Source: Chloroflexota bacterium (GTDB taxonomy: Bacteria > Chloroflexota > UBA11872 > VXOZ01). Taken from it: a DNA stretch of 64,000 nucleotides. The stretch is taken from assembly GCA_012270555.1 (NCBI GenBank), contig JAAXIC010000014.1, positions 1-64,000 of the forward strand, read 5' to 3'. Below, piece after piece: positions 9,604 to 18,078 of the stretch (position 1 is its first letter; every line of letters begins with the position of its first letter). The notes beneath the pieces were generated by a model. The model saw only the letters and a program-made list of their open reading frames with translations, was not told the DNA's origin and did not search any database. The position numbers and the translations under genes were made by a program.

Positions 9604-10614
9604 TTAGCGATCTCCTACCAGACTGATTGGCTTGCCGCTGGCGGCTGAGCGCTGGGCCGCATCCACCACGCGCACCGCTTCATGCGCGTGCTTTAACTTG
9701 ACGGCCGGCTCCGCGCCGGTGCGCAGACAGTCCACGAAGTGCTTGACCTCATGAAAGATGGCGCCGACGTAGTCCGCTCCCAACGTCGGGCCGTACCAGG
9801 TGTCGTGGGTCTCAACCTGCTCGCCGGAAATCGTGAGGCTCGTGGCCGGTGCGCAATCGATGCGGATCATGCCTTTGGTGCCGACGGCGTCGAGGCGCGC
9901 GTCCAGCGCCCGGAAGTCTTGGGCGGGCAGCGTCCATGCGTGCTCAAAGCTGGCAACGGCGCCGGAGGCGAATTTCACAAGGGTAAAGACCGCGTCGTCG
10001 ATGCCGAGATCAGTCGCTAGCACCTGGTGGGACTCCGCCGTAACGCGCACCACCGGTTCGTCTACCATCGAGAGCACGTACTCGATGTCGTGAATGCCGA
10101 GGAATTGCAGCACGGTTGTGTTGCCCTCGAACTTTTCGGCGCTGTCGATGGGATTGTTGCGGCGGGCGTAGACGTGAATGACGTCGCCGATTGCGCCGCG
10201 CCGGAAGTCTTCCAGCGGCATGGCGTAGCGGGGATCGAAGTGGAGGGTGTGCCCCACCAGCAGCGTGATCCCGGCGCGCTTTACGGCGGCGACCATGTCG
10301 TCGGCGTCGGCAACCGCGATGGCGAGCGGCTTCTCAAGCAGGATGTGTTTGCCGGCCGCCGCCGCTGCGATCACGGCGTCACGATGATCCCAGTCCGGCA
10401 GGCAGATGCTCACCGCCTGAATGTCTTCGCGTTCGAGTAGCTGCCGCCAGTCGGCGTATACGTCCGCGCCGGCCGGGTCGGCGGCTGCGTGCGCCGCCTG
10501 TGCATTCAAATCGGCAACGGCCCGCAGTTGCACTTCGGGAAGCTGCCGGTAGACGTTAGCGTGCCGTTGTCCCATCTGTCCGGCGGCAATGACGCCGATG
10601 CCGATTTGTTCCAT
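9604..10614 (-). CDS. Gfo/Idh/MocA-family NAD(P)-dependent oxidoreductase (1)
   Basis: The 336-residue protein starts with a Rossmann motif (residues 7-15, GVIAAGQMG) and has the diagnostic EKPLA at residues 94-98, where the lysine is the conserved family catalytic residue. An HDIEYVLSM block near residue 165 matches the family's C-terminal catalytic helix. Such enzymes oxidise or reduce sugars, inositols or related keto groups. This gene is separated from the other members of the reverse cluster by 320 bp that contain a family B repeat, so it may be transcribed separately. Substrate unknown. Confidence 0.88.
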   Translation of the reverse strand: MEQIGIGVIAAGQMGQRHANVYRQLPEVQLRAVADLNAQAAHAAADPAGADVYADWRQLLEREDIQAVSICLPDWDHRDAVIAAAAAGKHILLEKPLAIAVADADDMVAAVKRAGITLLVGHTLHFDPRYAMPLEDFRRGAIGDVIHVYARRNNPIDSAEKFEGNTTVLQFLGIHDIEYVLSMVDEPVVRVTAESHQVLATDLGIDDAVFTLVKFASGAVASFEHAWTLPAQDFRALDARLDAVGTKGMIRIDCAPATSLTISGEQVETHDTWYGPTLGADYVGAIFHEVKHFVDCLRTGAEPAVKLKHAHEAVRVVDAAQRSAASGKPISLVGDR

Positions 10615-10689
10615 TTCCCTATTCTCCCATTAGATGAAATAAGGGCATGTAAACACGCCCCATGTGGCTTGCAATTTAGCTGCTTATAC

Positions 10690-10845
10690 TCTCGAACTCA
10701 TCTCATTGATGCCTCGCTCCGCGCAGGTGTGCCCTTCGACAGGCTTTGGGCGAACGGAAGAGGTGAAGATTTGTTCGTGCTGAGTGCTGCGCGAAGCCTG
10801 GGCTTTATGAAGCCGTCGTCGAAGCACGAAACGGCATGACGAATC
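10690..10845. repeat. Intergenic repeat family B, full-length copy
   Basis: About 150 bp align by eye with 17900-18045: both begin with a GAACTCATC word, continue with TGCCCTTCG-CAGGCT, then GGCGA-CGG, then a TGCTGAGTG word followed by CGCGAAGC, and end with GTCGAAGCA. The inner halves are inverted relative to each other (CTTCGACAGG versus the GTCGAAG end), so the unit can fold. It fills most of the 10615-10934 gap, where no gene is visible. Confidence 0.7.
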
Positions 10846-10934
10846 TACTTATGAGATAGTTTCTATTGACCGTGTTTACCCTTTGCATTAGTTAGTCGCT
10901 GCCTGGACCCAATCTAGACGGAGCGGTCCACCTT

Positions 10935-11966
10935 CTACATCTGCTCCGCGATCAAGTCGGCAGGTTTCACCGGCTGGCCGGTCTCGATAGACCGCTCGGC
11001 CGCTTCGATCATAGCCACCACGGCTAAGCCGTCGCGTGCCGGTATCGCCGGTTCACCGCCGTCCAGCACGCAGTCCACCATGTTACGCATCGAATTGCCC
11101 CATGAGTCGTCGGTCTTGAAATACGACCACATCTTGGGCCGAATGGTGAGTTGGCGTTCTTCAGTATCCAGCGAAAACCCGCGATTGGAGCGGTCCAGCG
11201 TAACCTTGCCGGCAGTGCCGTAGAGCGAGAGATACTGCTCGACAATGGCCGGATAGCCTTCCGGCACGATCCAGGAAGTCTCGAACGTGATTGTGCAATT
11301 CTCGAACTCCACCATCGCCTGCACGAAGTCGTACGCATCCACGCCCTTCTGCGGCAGCAAGCGCTTCTCGCCGCGGGCATAGACGCTTACAGCTTCTTGC
11401 CCGATGATCCAGCGCATGTAGTCCATGGTATGGGGAAAGAGGAACCAGTGCGGGCCGGATTGGCTGCCCCACGAGAGCATTTGGGTGGGCACCCACACGG
11501 TGTCGGAGAGGCGCGAGAAGCCAAAGACCGGCTCGCCGATTTCGCCGCTCTGCACGCAATCGCGCAGTTCTTGGATGTCGTTGACCCAGCGATTGCCGAG
11601 GCTCACGCTGAAGAGGCGGTTATTGCGTTCGGCGGCTTGCACCATGGCTACCGCGTCGGCAACGGTGGTGGCCAGCGGTTTTTCGACGAGCACGTGCTTG
11701 CCGGCTTCCAGCATGGTGACGACCGCGTCGCGATGGGCGAAATCGGGCGTAGCCACGCTGACAAGGGCAACGTCGGAGGCTGCAATGGCATCAAGGTCTG
11801 GCGCAGTTTGGCATCCCAGGCGGTCTGCCACCGTTTGCGCGCGCTCAGGGTTAGCGTCAAAGACGAATTCGAGGCTGGCGCGGTCGTACGCCGCGTAAAC
11901 ATCGGCATGCTGCTCGCCAATCAGGCCCACGCCGACAACGGCAGTGCTCAGGCGGTCACCTGCCAT
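10935..11966 (-). CDS. Gfo/Idh/MocA-family oxidoreductase (2)
   Basis: This 343-residue protein has an N-terminal GVGLIGEQH Rossmann motif near residue 12 and EKPLAT at residues 95-100. A Gly/Trp-rich block near residue 150 ends in an FPHTMDYMRW motif that carries the family's catalytic histidine. It lies 20 bp downstream of the small lipoprotein gene and is probably in one transcript with it and the two oxidoreductase-like genes above. Substrate is not readable; sugar-acid or cyclitol dehydrogenation is the family norm. Confidence 0.88.
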   Translation of the reverse strand: MAGDRLSTAVVGVGLIGEQHADVYAAYDRASLEFVFDANPERAQTVADRLGCQTAPDLDAIAASDVALVSVATPDFAHRDAVVTMLEAGKHVLVEKPLATTVADAVAMVQAAERNNRLFSVSLGNRWVNDIQELRDCVQSGEIGEPVFGFSRLSDTVWVPTQMLSWGSQSGPHWFLFPHTMDYMRWIIGQEAVSVYARGEKRLLPQKGVDAYDFVQAMVEFENCTITFETSWIVPEGYPAIVEQYLSLYGTAGKVTLDRSNRGFSLDTEERQLTIRPKMWSYFKTDDSWGNSMRNMVDCVLDGGEPAIPARDGLAVVAMIEAAERSIETGQPVKPADLIAEQM

Positions 11967-11986
11967 GGCTGTCCCCCTAGGCGACG

Positions 11987-12367
11987 CTACCTGACCTCGA
12001 ATTCCTCAGTCCACGAGATCTGGCCCTCTTCGGCCACTGCCGTAACCATGACAGTGTATGTGCCAGGCTCTAGTGTTTCGGGGACCGTCCACGTCCAGCG
12101 CACAAAACCGTCCGTCCCCGCCGTCTGGGCCGTGAACTCCTCAATTGCAATCGTCTCTTCGCCCCGCATGAGCGCGGGCGTAACTTCGGCCCCTTCCTTC
12201 GAGGCAGCGTGGAGGATAGCCTCGCTCCCACGGTGCACGATCTCAGAGTACGTGAGGATGCGCAGGGGGATGAACTGCGCTTCTTCAGGGGGTTTTTCTC
12301 CGATGCCGAGCTGGCACGCGCTGAGAAGCGTACCGCCAGCCACTACCAAGAAGGCTCGTCTTCGCAT
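11987..12367 (-). CDS. Small predicted lipoprotein with Ig-like fold
   Basis: From the ATG preceded by a GGAGGAAAG ribosome site the product is 126 residues; a longer in-frame start at 12400 lacks such a site. It starts MRRRAFLVVAGG, a twin-arginine-like export signal, followed by a lipobox LSAC at about residue 18. The mature part is short and beta-rich and ends with a TWTVPETLEPGTYTVMV-type segment typical of Ig-like or FN3-like domains. It may be a surface lipoprotein binding a solute or a partner protein. It sits inside the reverse oxidoreductase operon, with 20 bp to the downstream gene. No family name can be given. Confidence 0.7.
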   Translation of the reverse strand: MRRRAFLVVAGGTLLSACQLGIGEKPPEEAQFIPLRILTYSEIVHRGSEAILHAASKEGAEVTPALMRGEETIAIEEFTAQTAGTDGFVRWTWTVPETLEPGTYTVMVTAVAEEGQISWTEEFEVR

Positions 12368-12428
12368 TACTTTCCTCCGCTCATTGGCACTCAAGTTCAC
12401 GCGCTCTCGCGTGCGACAGTCATCACTC

Positions 12429-13460
12429 CTATCCGTCGCGCAGGCGGATCGGTCTTCCTACTTCTATGGACTGATATGCCGCCAGGATAGCTTCCACCCC
12501 GGCGCGACCGTCTTCCCCTGTGACCAACGGAGAGCGTCCGGCGATAATTGCCTCGCAAAAATCCTTAAGCAAATAGTAATTCATTGACTCCGATGTATCA
12601 ATCGAGGAGATGGCGCCGCTCTTCGATTCGGTGCGCACGAGGGCTTGTCCCGTGATTTCAAACTCGATCATGCCCCGGGAACCGAGCAGCCGCAGGTAGA
12701 CGTTGCCCCACTTCGACCAGTTCTCCGGCCGGTTCCACGAAGGGTCGGTGGAGGCAATGATGCCGCCCTCAAATTCCTCGACGAGGATCGCCACGTCGTC
12801 CACGGCGATGTGCGGCCGCTTGAGCGTGTCGCCCTCGGCGTAGACCTCCACCACCTCCTTGCCCGTAAACCAGCGCATCAAGTCGGTGACGTGCACGATG
12901 TGATCGCGGATCGTGCCGCCGCCGGAGCGCTGTGGATCGATAAACCACCCTTCCGTAAACGGTCGCAAGTGATTTGTGCCGTGCATGGCGAGTATGTCGC
13001 CAATTTCACCATTGTCCACGCGCTGCTTCGCTTGCCAAGCAACGGGCGCAAAGCGGCAGGGATACGCCGTACCTAAGTATACGCCGGCCTCGCGGCAGGC
13101 GGCGATCATGGCATCCGCTTCTTCCAGCGTGATGGAGAGCGGCTTTTCGCAGAGCACGTGCTTACCGGCGTGCGCGGCGTCGATAGTCATCTGCGCATGA
13201 TCGGCGTTTGCGGAGCAGATAGAGACCGCCTCGACCTCGTCAAGCTCCAATAATTCGTGGTAATCGGAGAACACTTTCACTGCCGGGGCTTCCGGATGCG
13301 CGGCGAGCATCGCGTGCATGCGGTCGAGTTGCGCGGGAATTGGGTCCGCCGCGGCGACAAGCTGGGCGGACGGCAACTCCAGCAGTGCCGAGACGTAGCC
13401 GTTTTGATGGCCGTGGTCGAACGAAATGGCGCCAATGTTCATTGTGCGGGTCGCGCTCAT
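12429..13460 (-). CDS. Gfo/Idh/MocA-family oxidoreductase (3)
   Basis: The 343-residue protein carries EKPLS at residues 105-109 and an RDHIVHVTDLMRW block near residue 180 with the catalytic histidine. The N-terminal nucleotide-binding loop is atypical: residues 9-18 read IGAISFDHGH in place of GxGxxG, so cofactor binding may differ. Its start codon overlaps the stop of the upstream gene by 4 bp (ATGA), a sign of translational coupling with the divergent family member. Confidence 0.85.
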   Translation of the reverse strand: MSATRTMNIGAISFDHGHQNGYVSALLELPSAQLVAAADPIPAQLDRMHAMLAAHPEAPAVKVFSDYHELLELDEVEAVSICSANADHAQMTIDAAHAGKHVLCEKPLSITLEEADAMIAACREAGVYLGTAYPCRFAPVAWQAKQRVDNGEIGDILAMHGTNHLRPFTEGWFIDPQRSGGGTIRDHIVHVTDLMRWFTGKEVVEVYAEGDTLKRPHIAVDDVAILVEEFEGGIIASTDPSWNRPENWSKWGNVYLRLLGSRGMIEFEITGQALVRTESKSGAISSIDTSESMNYYLLKDFCEAIIAGRSPLVTGEDGRAGVEAILAAYQSIEVGRPIRLRDG

Positions 13461-14356
13461 ATCGCCACCACCTCGTTACGTTCGATGCTCTCCATGGCCG
13501 CCCAGTAGGCGCGGAGCGCAGGCAGAGGGTCCGGGAGCCCGAGAGCCGACTCTGCTTCCGCTTCCCACGACCGCAGGTAAGCGTCTGCCATCTTCTCGTA
13601 CGGTGTGCGGTGATACGCTTCCGCGAGCGCGATGCCGCTTTCGGATGCCATCCAGAAACTGCGGGCGTTGGAATCGTACTCCACCATACCTTCGCGTCCC
13701 GTTATCTCGATGACTTCTTTGCTGTAGTTGCTGGGATAGGCCGCGCTCATTTCGCCGTAGAAGATAGCGCTATTCACGTAGCGTCCATTGCAGAAGACCG
13801 TGTCCGTATCGGACGACTTCAGGGCCGCGGCGCGCGCATAGATGCGCTGGAGAGGGCCTCCCAGCAAGATGAGGGACTCCACAAGCTGAAACAGGCTCTG
13901 CTGCCACGCCTGGGCGGGAGGGAAGACGCGGATATTGCGCACGGTGATAGTGTCGCCGATTCCCGCCCGCGCGGACTGCGCGGCGGATTCGTACTTGTGA
14001 GTGTAATGGACAGGCAATGCCACACGCATGGCGCCGCCGGCCGCCGCCAGAATCGCCTCCGCGTTCGCGTACGAATCCCCGAAGGGCGGATGGATGAGCG
14101 CGCGACAACCGCTTTCCAAGGCGCGGCGCGCGGTAACGGCCCGTGCCGCGCAATCGCCGGCAATGTCCGCGATACCGCCGCTCGCATCCGGCCACTCATG
14201 GGCCACCGGCACGCCCAGGAACGTGTTCCGGCCTTCTTCAGCACCCTCGGGCTTGAGGATAGCGATGGACTCCGCAGGCAGAAGCCGCTTGTAGGCTTCC
14301 AGGCGTTCGGCGAGGTTTTCCGCGCCGATGAGGAGAACAGAATTCATACCCATCAC
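13457..14356 (-). CDS. Divergent Gfo/Idh/MocA-like protein lacking the EKP motif
   Basis: This 299-residue protein is shorter than its neighbours and has the general alpha/beta pattern of the Gfo/Idh/MocA family. Its N-terminus reads NSVLLIGAENLAERL. Where relatives have a GKHVLVEKP motif it has CRALIHPPFGDSY, so the conserved Glu and Lys are gone. It is coupled to the downstream gene by a 4-bp overlap. It could be a partner subunit or a regulator of the neighbouring dehydrogenase, or a decayed copy kept for its fold. The family relation is inferred from context and overall pattern, not a clear motif match. Confidence 0.6.
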   Translation of the reverse strand: MMGMNSVLLIGAENLAERLEAYKRLLPAESIAILKPEGAEEGRNTFLGVPVAHEWPDASGGIADIAGDCAARAVTARRALESGCRALIHPPFGDSYANAEAILAAAGGAMRVALPVHYTHKYESAAQSARAGIGDTITVRNIRVFPPAQAWQQSLFQLVESLILLGGPLQRIYARAAALKSSDTDTVFCNGRYVNSAIFYGEMSAAYPSNYSKEVIEITGREGMVEYDSNARSFWMASESGIALAEAYHRTPYEKMADAYLRSWEAEAESALGLPDPLPALRAYWAAMESIERNEVVAI

Positions 14357-14371
14357 TTGCTACTCTTTGGT

Positions 14372-14507
14372 CTGGATTGCGGCCTTCACCGGAACAACCA
14401 CGATCTTGCGCAGGCCGCGCAAGGAGATGTAAACGGTGCTCGGCTTTCTATTATCATTGCAATTAAGCTTTCCTGTGGCCTGGATTCCGGCGTTCGCCGG
14501 AATGACG
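14372..14507. repeat. Intergenic repeat family F, two copies
   Basis: Two palindromic words lie in the gap between the oxidoreductase and recQ genes: 14372-14394 (degenerate) and 14480-14507. The second is an inverted repeat, TTCCGGC...GCCGGAA, flanked by CTGGA and TGACG. The reverse complement of 44315-44342 matches it at 26 of 28 positions. These look like small REP-type palindromes. Confidence 0.7.
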
Positions 14508-14525
14508 CAGCCGTGCGGCTCGGTC

Positions 14526-17513
14526 TCATGTCGGCAGCCAGCCGCGCTGGGCGGCGAATAGCAGACTTACCGTCAGAGTCGCCTCCGGATGCTTGCCGTC
14601 GAGCACTTCTTGCAGCAGGTCTCCTGCGGGCACGAGTTCAACCTGAATAATCTCGAATGCGTCAGGCTTGGGAGCATGATAGTCAAGATCGGTGGCAAAG
14701 TAAAGACGCATCATCATTGGCAGTAAGGGGGTGCTGGGATGATAGGTGCCCAACGGTCGTATCTGTCCGGCGCGGTAGCCGGTCTCTTCCTCTAGCTCAC
14801 GCAGGGCGCCGGAGGCGGGATCTTCACCCGGGTCGAGCGCGCCGGCCGGCACTTCGAGCGTGGTGCGGCGCAAGGGATGCCGGTATTGCCGCACCAGCAC
14901 GGCTTCGCCGGCGTCGGTCAGCGCCAAAACCGCAACCGCGTCCCGGCGGATGTCCAGGTAGGTGTAGAGCATGCGCCGGCCGTCAACGTCCGCCTCCAGC
15001 AAGTCCTCACGCACCGGGAAGCGGCCGCTATAGGCGACTTTGGATTCAACTGTTTTCCAACCCAAAGGAGGGTGGGAGTCGTCTTGTGTTTCCTTACTCA
15101 ACTCACGGTCTTTCTCACCTGAAAGAACGTCGAATGTAGCAGAACTCAAGGCAGTGTTGGTCGAGAGTTGGCGCAATCGCAGCCGCACCAGCCGCAATTC
15201 CTCGTAGGAGTAATCGTCACCTAGGCGCTCTTTGACGGGCTTGAGCAGGTCGTCACTCTCAGCGCGAAAAGCGTCCATGATGCGCGCGTACCGGTCCGTT
15301 GGCGGGAGCAGGTGTGTCAGGTCGAGGGCCTCATCCGTCTCAATGATGCGCTCCAAGTGCGCAATTACCGTGCCGACTGAAAGACCGCGCTGCGCGGCCA
15401 TCTCCGCCATGCTCAAGCCGTGCCGCGCCAATTCCAGGGTACGCGTCTCGGTTTCGCTGAGCGACAGATGGTAATCGGGAGCGATCCCCGCTTGGCGCAG
15501 CCGCGATGCGATTGCACCCGGTCGGCGGCCCAGTGCCGACGCGATCTCCGGTAGTGAGCGCCCGGCCTGGAACAGACTGACAAGCCGCTCGTCCTCCTCC
15601 GGTTCCCATTGCGCGTAGGCGCGCGGATGTGAATTGCGGATCTGTGCAAAGGATGCACCGTTTGCCGCATGTTCGCTCGTTGTAGATGGGTTGGAAGAGC
15701 CGACGCCGCGCTCTGCCGCATGCTCGCGAATCACGGCGAGGAACCGGTCGCCGAACTGGTCAAGCTTAGTATTGCCCACGCCCTTGATTTGGAGCAGCGA
15801 TTCGTGATCGGTTGGGAAGTAAATAGCCATCTGCCGCAGCGACTCATCGGAGAAGACGACGTACGCTGGCACCTTCAACGCTGTAGCGATTTCTTGACGC
15901 AGAGCGCGCAGTTTTGCAAAGAGAACGGTGTCGGGTTCCCCGGCTGCGTTTGCGTGCGGCGGCGCTTGTCGGACGAGTGACAGGGATTCACGCTTCTTGA
16001 GGAAGGCTCTGCCTTTGGTGGTGACGTACAGCGTCGGATACTCGCCGCTCGTTCTGCGCGCCAGCAGCCCTTTCTCAATAAGCTGGTCGATAACATCCTG
16101 CAAATCGTCCTTCGCTACAGCGCGTGCGAGGCCGTGGACTGGCAGCGTGTCGTGGCGGAATTGCCGCACGCGCCGCGCTTGGCTGCCGCGCAGCACGTCG
16201 ACGACGTGGTTGACCCCAAATCGTTCCCCTGTCCGTATCACGGTCGACAGGACCTTCTGCGCGATTTCAGTGCCGTCGTAAGTATGCGCGGTGTCCTGTT
16301 CGTCCGGTTGCGCCGATGCGGCCAGGCATACGTCGCACGCGCCGCAGTTCTCTGCCTGCCACTCCTCGCCAAAGTAGCTGAGCAGGAACTTTCTGCGGCA
16401 GGTTCTTGCTTCGCCGTAAGCGACCATCTGCGCAAGCTTTTCTTCGGCGTGGGCGCGCTCTGCGTCATCCTCGACCTGGTTGATGAAGTATTCCTGGTTT
16501 ATCTTGTCGCCGTAAGAGTAGAAAAGCACGCACGCGCTGGGGTTGCCGTCGCGTCCGGCGCGGCCGGTTTCCTGGTAGTAGCCCTCGATGGTCTTGGGCA
16601 GGTCGTAGTGCACGACCAAGCGGACGTTTGGCTTATCCACGCCCATCCCGAAGGCGATGGTCGCCACGATGATCGGTACGTCATCCCGCAGAAATCGCTC
16701 CTGGGTTACCCACCGCTCCTCGTCTTCCAGTCCCGCGTGGTACGGCAGGACGTTGAAGCCGCGTTCACAGAGTTCGGCGGCAAGGTTTTCGGTATTCTGC
16801 CGCGAAAAGCGATAGATAATGGCGGAACCGCCGTGAAGTTCGCGCAGCAGTGCAATCAGTGTTTCGAGGCTCCGCCGCTTGGGCCTGACACGATACGTCA
16901 GGTTCGGGCGATTGAAGCTGGCGATGAACTGGGCGGCATGGGTCATGCCCAGTTGAGCGAGGATGTCTTGCCGCACGCGCTCCGTCGCGGTGGCCGTGAG
17001 CGCAATCACCGGCACTGTGGGGAAGTTGTCGCGCAGCACCCGCAGTTCTCGATAGTCGGGGCGGAAGTCGTGTCCCCACTCGGAGATGCAGTGGGCCTCG
17101 TCGATGGCGATGAGGCTAAGTTTCAGGGCATGCAGGAAGTCGCGGAACTGCGGCGTCGCCACGCGCTCCGGCGCCACGTACAGGATGTCGAGATGACCTT
17201 TGTAGGCTGCCACCTGCACGCGCCGTGCTTCTGCAGGGCTCATGCCGCTATGGATGCAGTCGGCGGCGATGCCCCGCGCTTTCAAGCCGTCCACTTGGTC
17301 CTTCATCAGCGCAATCAGCGGCGAAATGACGAGCGTCACGCCGTCCAGGCAGAGGGCCGGCAGTTGATAACACAATGACTTGCCGCTGCCAGTGGGCATG
17401 AGTACCAGTGAATCCTTGCCAGCCAGAACATTGCTAATGACTTCTTCCTGCAAGGGTAAGAAGCTATCGTGCCCAAACGTTGACTTCAGGATGTCGGTAA
17501 GATCGCGTGTCAC
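14526..17513 (-). CDS. recQ: RecQ-type DNA helicase fused to a Nudix hydrolase
   Basis: This 995-residue protein is much longer than a usual RecQ (about 600). Residues 40-46 form Walker A (PTGSGKS), 138-141 DEAH, about 173 ALTATAT, and GRAGRDG lies in the second RecA lobe. A Cys cluster at roughly 372-395 fits the RQC zinc site and 530-596 an HRDC domain. A SANT-like WEPEEDE segment near 625-665 and an HTH_40-like segment follow. The last 180 residues are a complete ADP-ribose-pyrophosphatase-type Nudix domain with an intact Nudix box at about 887-909 (G-x5-E-x7-REL-EEE-TGY). The two parts form one uninterrupted frame. The helicase part should unwind DNA 3'-to-5'; the Nudix part should hydrolyse a nucleoside diphosphate derivative. 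The fusion is unusual. Confidence 0.92.
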   Translation of the reverse strand: MTRDLTDILKSTFGHDSFLPLQEEVISNVLAGKDSLVLMPTGSGKSLCYQLPALCLDGVTLVISPLIALMKDQVDGLKARGIAADCIHSGMSPAEARRVQVAAYKGHLDILYVAPERVATPQFRDFLHALKLSLIAIDEAHCISEWGHDFRPDYRELRVLRDNFPTVPVIALTATATERVRQDILAQLGMTHAAQFIASFNRPNLTYRVRPKRRSLETLIALLRELHGGSAIIYRFSRQNTENLAAELCERGFNVLPYHAGLEDEERWVTQERFLRDDVPIIVATIAFGMGVDKPNVRLVVHYDLPKTIEGYYQETGRAGRDGNPSACVLFYSYGDKINQEYFINQVEDDAERAHAEEKLAQMVAYGEARTCRRKFLLSYFGEEWQAENCGACDVCLAASAQPDEQDTAHTYDGTEIAQKVLSTVIRTGERFGVNHVVDVLRGSQARRVRQFRHDTLPVHGLARAVAKDDLQDVIDQLIEKGLLARRTSGEYPTLYVTTKGRAFLKKRESLSLVRQAPPHANAAGEPDTVLFAKLRALRQEIATALKVPAYVVFSDESLRQMAIYFPTDHESLLQIKGVGNTKLDQFGDRFLAVIREHAAERGVGSSNPSTTSEHAANGASFAQIRNSHPRAYAQWEPEEDERLVSLFQAGRSLPEIASALGRRPGAIASRLRQAGIAPDYHLSLSETETRTLELARHGLSMAEMAAQRGLSVGTVIAHLERIIETDEALDLTHLLPPTDRYARIMDAFRAESDDLLKPVKERLGDDYSYEELRLVRLRLRQLSTNTALSSATFDVLSGEKDRELSKETQDDSHPPLGWKTVESKVAYSGRFPVREDLLEADVDGRRMLYTYLDIRRDAVAVLALTDAGEAVLVRQYRHPLRRTTLEVPAGALDPGEDPASGALRELEEETGYRAGQIRPLGTYHPSTPLLPMMMRLYFATDLDYHAPKPDAFEIIQVELVPAGDLLQEVLDGKHPEATLTVSLLFAAQRGWLPT

Positions 17514-17624
17514 GCTAAGCGTCCTTATGCGCTACCGGTATTGAGGAGCCTTCTTCTCTTCCTTAATCGTCTCGCTGCGCTTACCGTTACTAAGTAGCTT
17601 ACCCGAGACCGTGTTTACTTTTGG

Positions 17625-17890
17625 CGCGAAGGGGGCAAGCCCCAATGTTGTCGCATGCGGGGGCAAAAGCCCCCACGGACAAAGTGGCAATGAATACCGC
17701 GCCTCACGTCCCCGGTAGCGCAGGTTTGCAACCCCGTATCGAGTACGGGTCAGGCTCTGCGCCTGCCTGTCGGCGCCTGCCATTTCCCCTCACCCCGGCC
17801 CTCTCCCCAGTGAGAGGGGGCAGAGCGCGCCCAATGAGCGTACCGTCCTAATCTTAATGCGACAGCATTGGGGACAAGCCCCCGCGCTAC
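17625..17890. repeat. Repeat cluster (families A, C, D and E) in the recQ-HAD gap
   Basis: The 17514-18078 gap has no gene. It holds palindromes of GGGGGC/GCCCCC type (family D, about 17627-17678 and 17864-17890), a family E word at 17714-17733, a family C word at 17736-17755 and a family A copy at 17784-17821. The 21 bases at 17870-17890 are the exact reverse complement of 44274-44294. The family E word matches 44351-44370 at 18 of 20 positions. The family C word, reversed, matches 19878-19897 at 19 of 20. Confidence 0.75.
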
Positions 17891-17899
17891 GGCTTGTTA

Positions 17900-18045
17900 G
17901 AACTCATCACATCAATACATTGCTCTGTGCAGAGATGCCCTTCGGCAGGCTCAGGGCGAGCGGAAAAGCGAACAATCCGCTCATGCTGAGTGGACTTCGC
18001 GAAGCCCTTGCCTGTCCTGAGCTTGCCGAATGGTCGAAGCATGAG
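17900..18045. repeat. Intergenic repeat family B, full-length copy
   Basis: This stretch aligns over its whole length with 10690-10845, with scattered mismatches. It holds the inverted CTTCGGCAGGCTCAG and GTCGAAGCATGAG ends. It lies just downstream of the HAD-family gene on its reverse strand, and could act as a transcript end or processing structure. Confidence 0.7.
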
Positions 18046-18078
18046 TTGGCACAGCGCGCTCTAGCCAAGGCCACGCGC

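Noticed and set aside
13340-14650. A 436-codon forward frame across the oxidoreductase genes
   Set aside because: It lies opposite two clear coding genes, is Arg- and Ala-rich without motifs, and extends into a repeat gap.
16134-17378. A 414-codon forward frame opposite recQ
   Set aside because: It is the antisense shadow of the helicase domain, with no recognisable fold.
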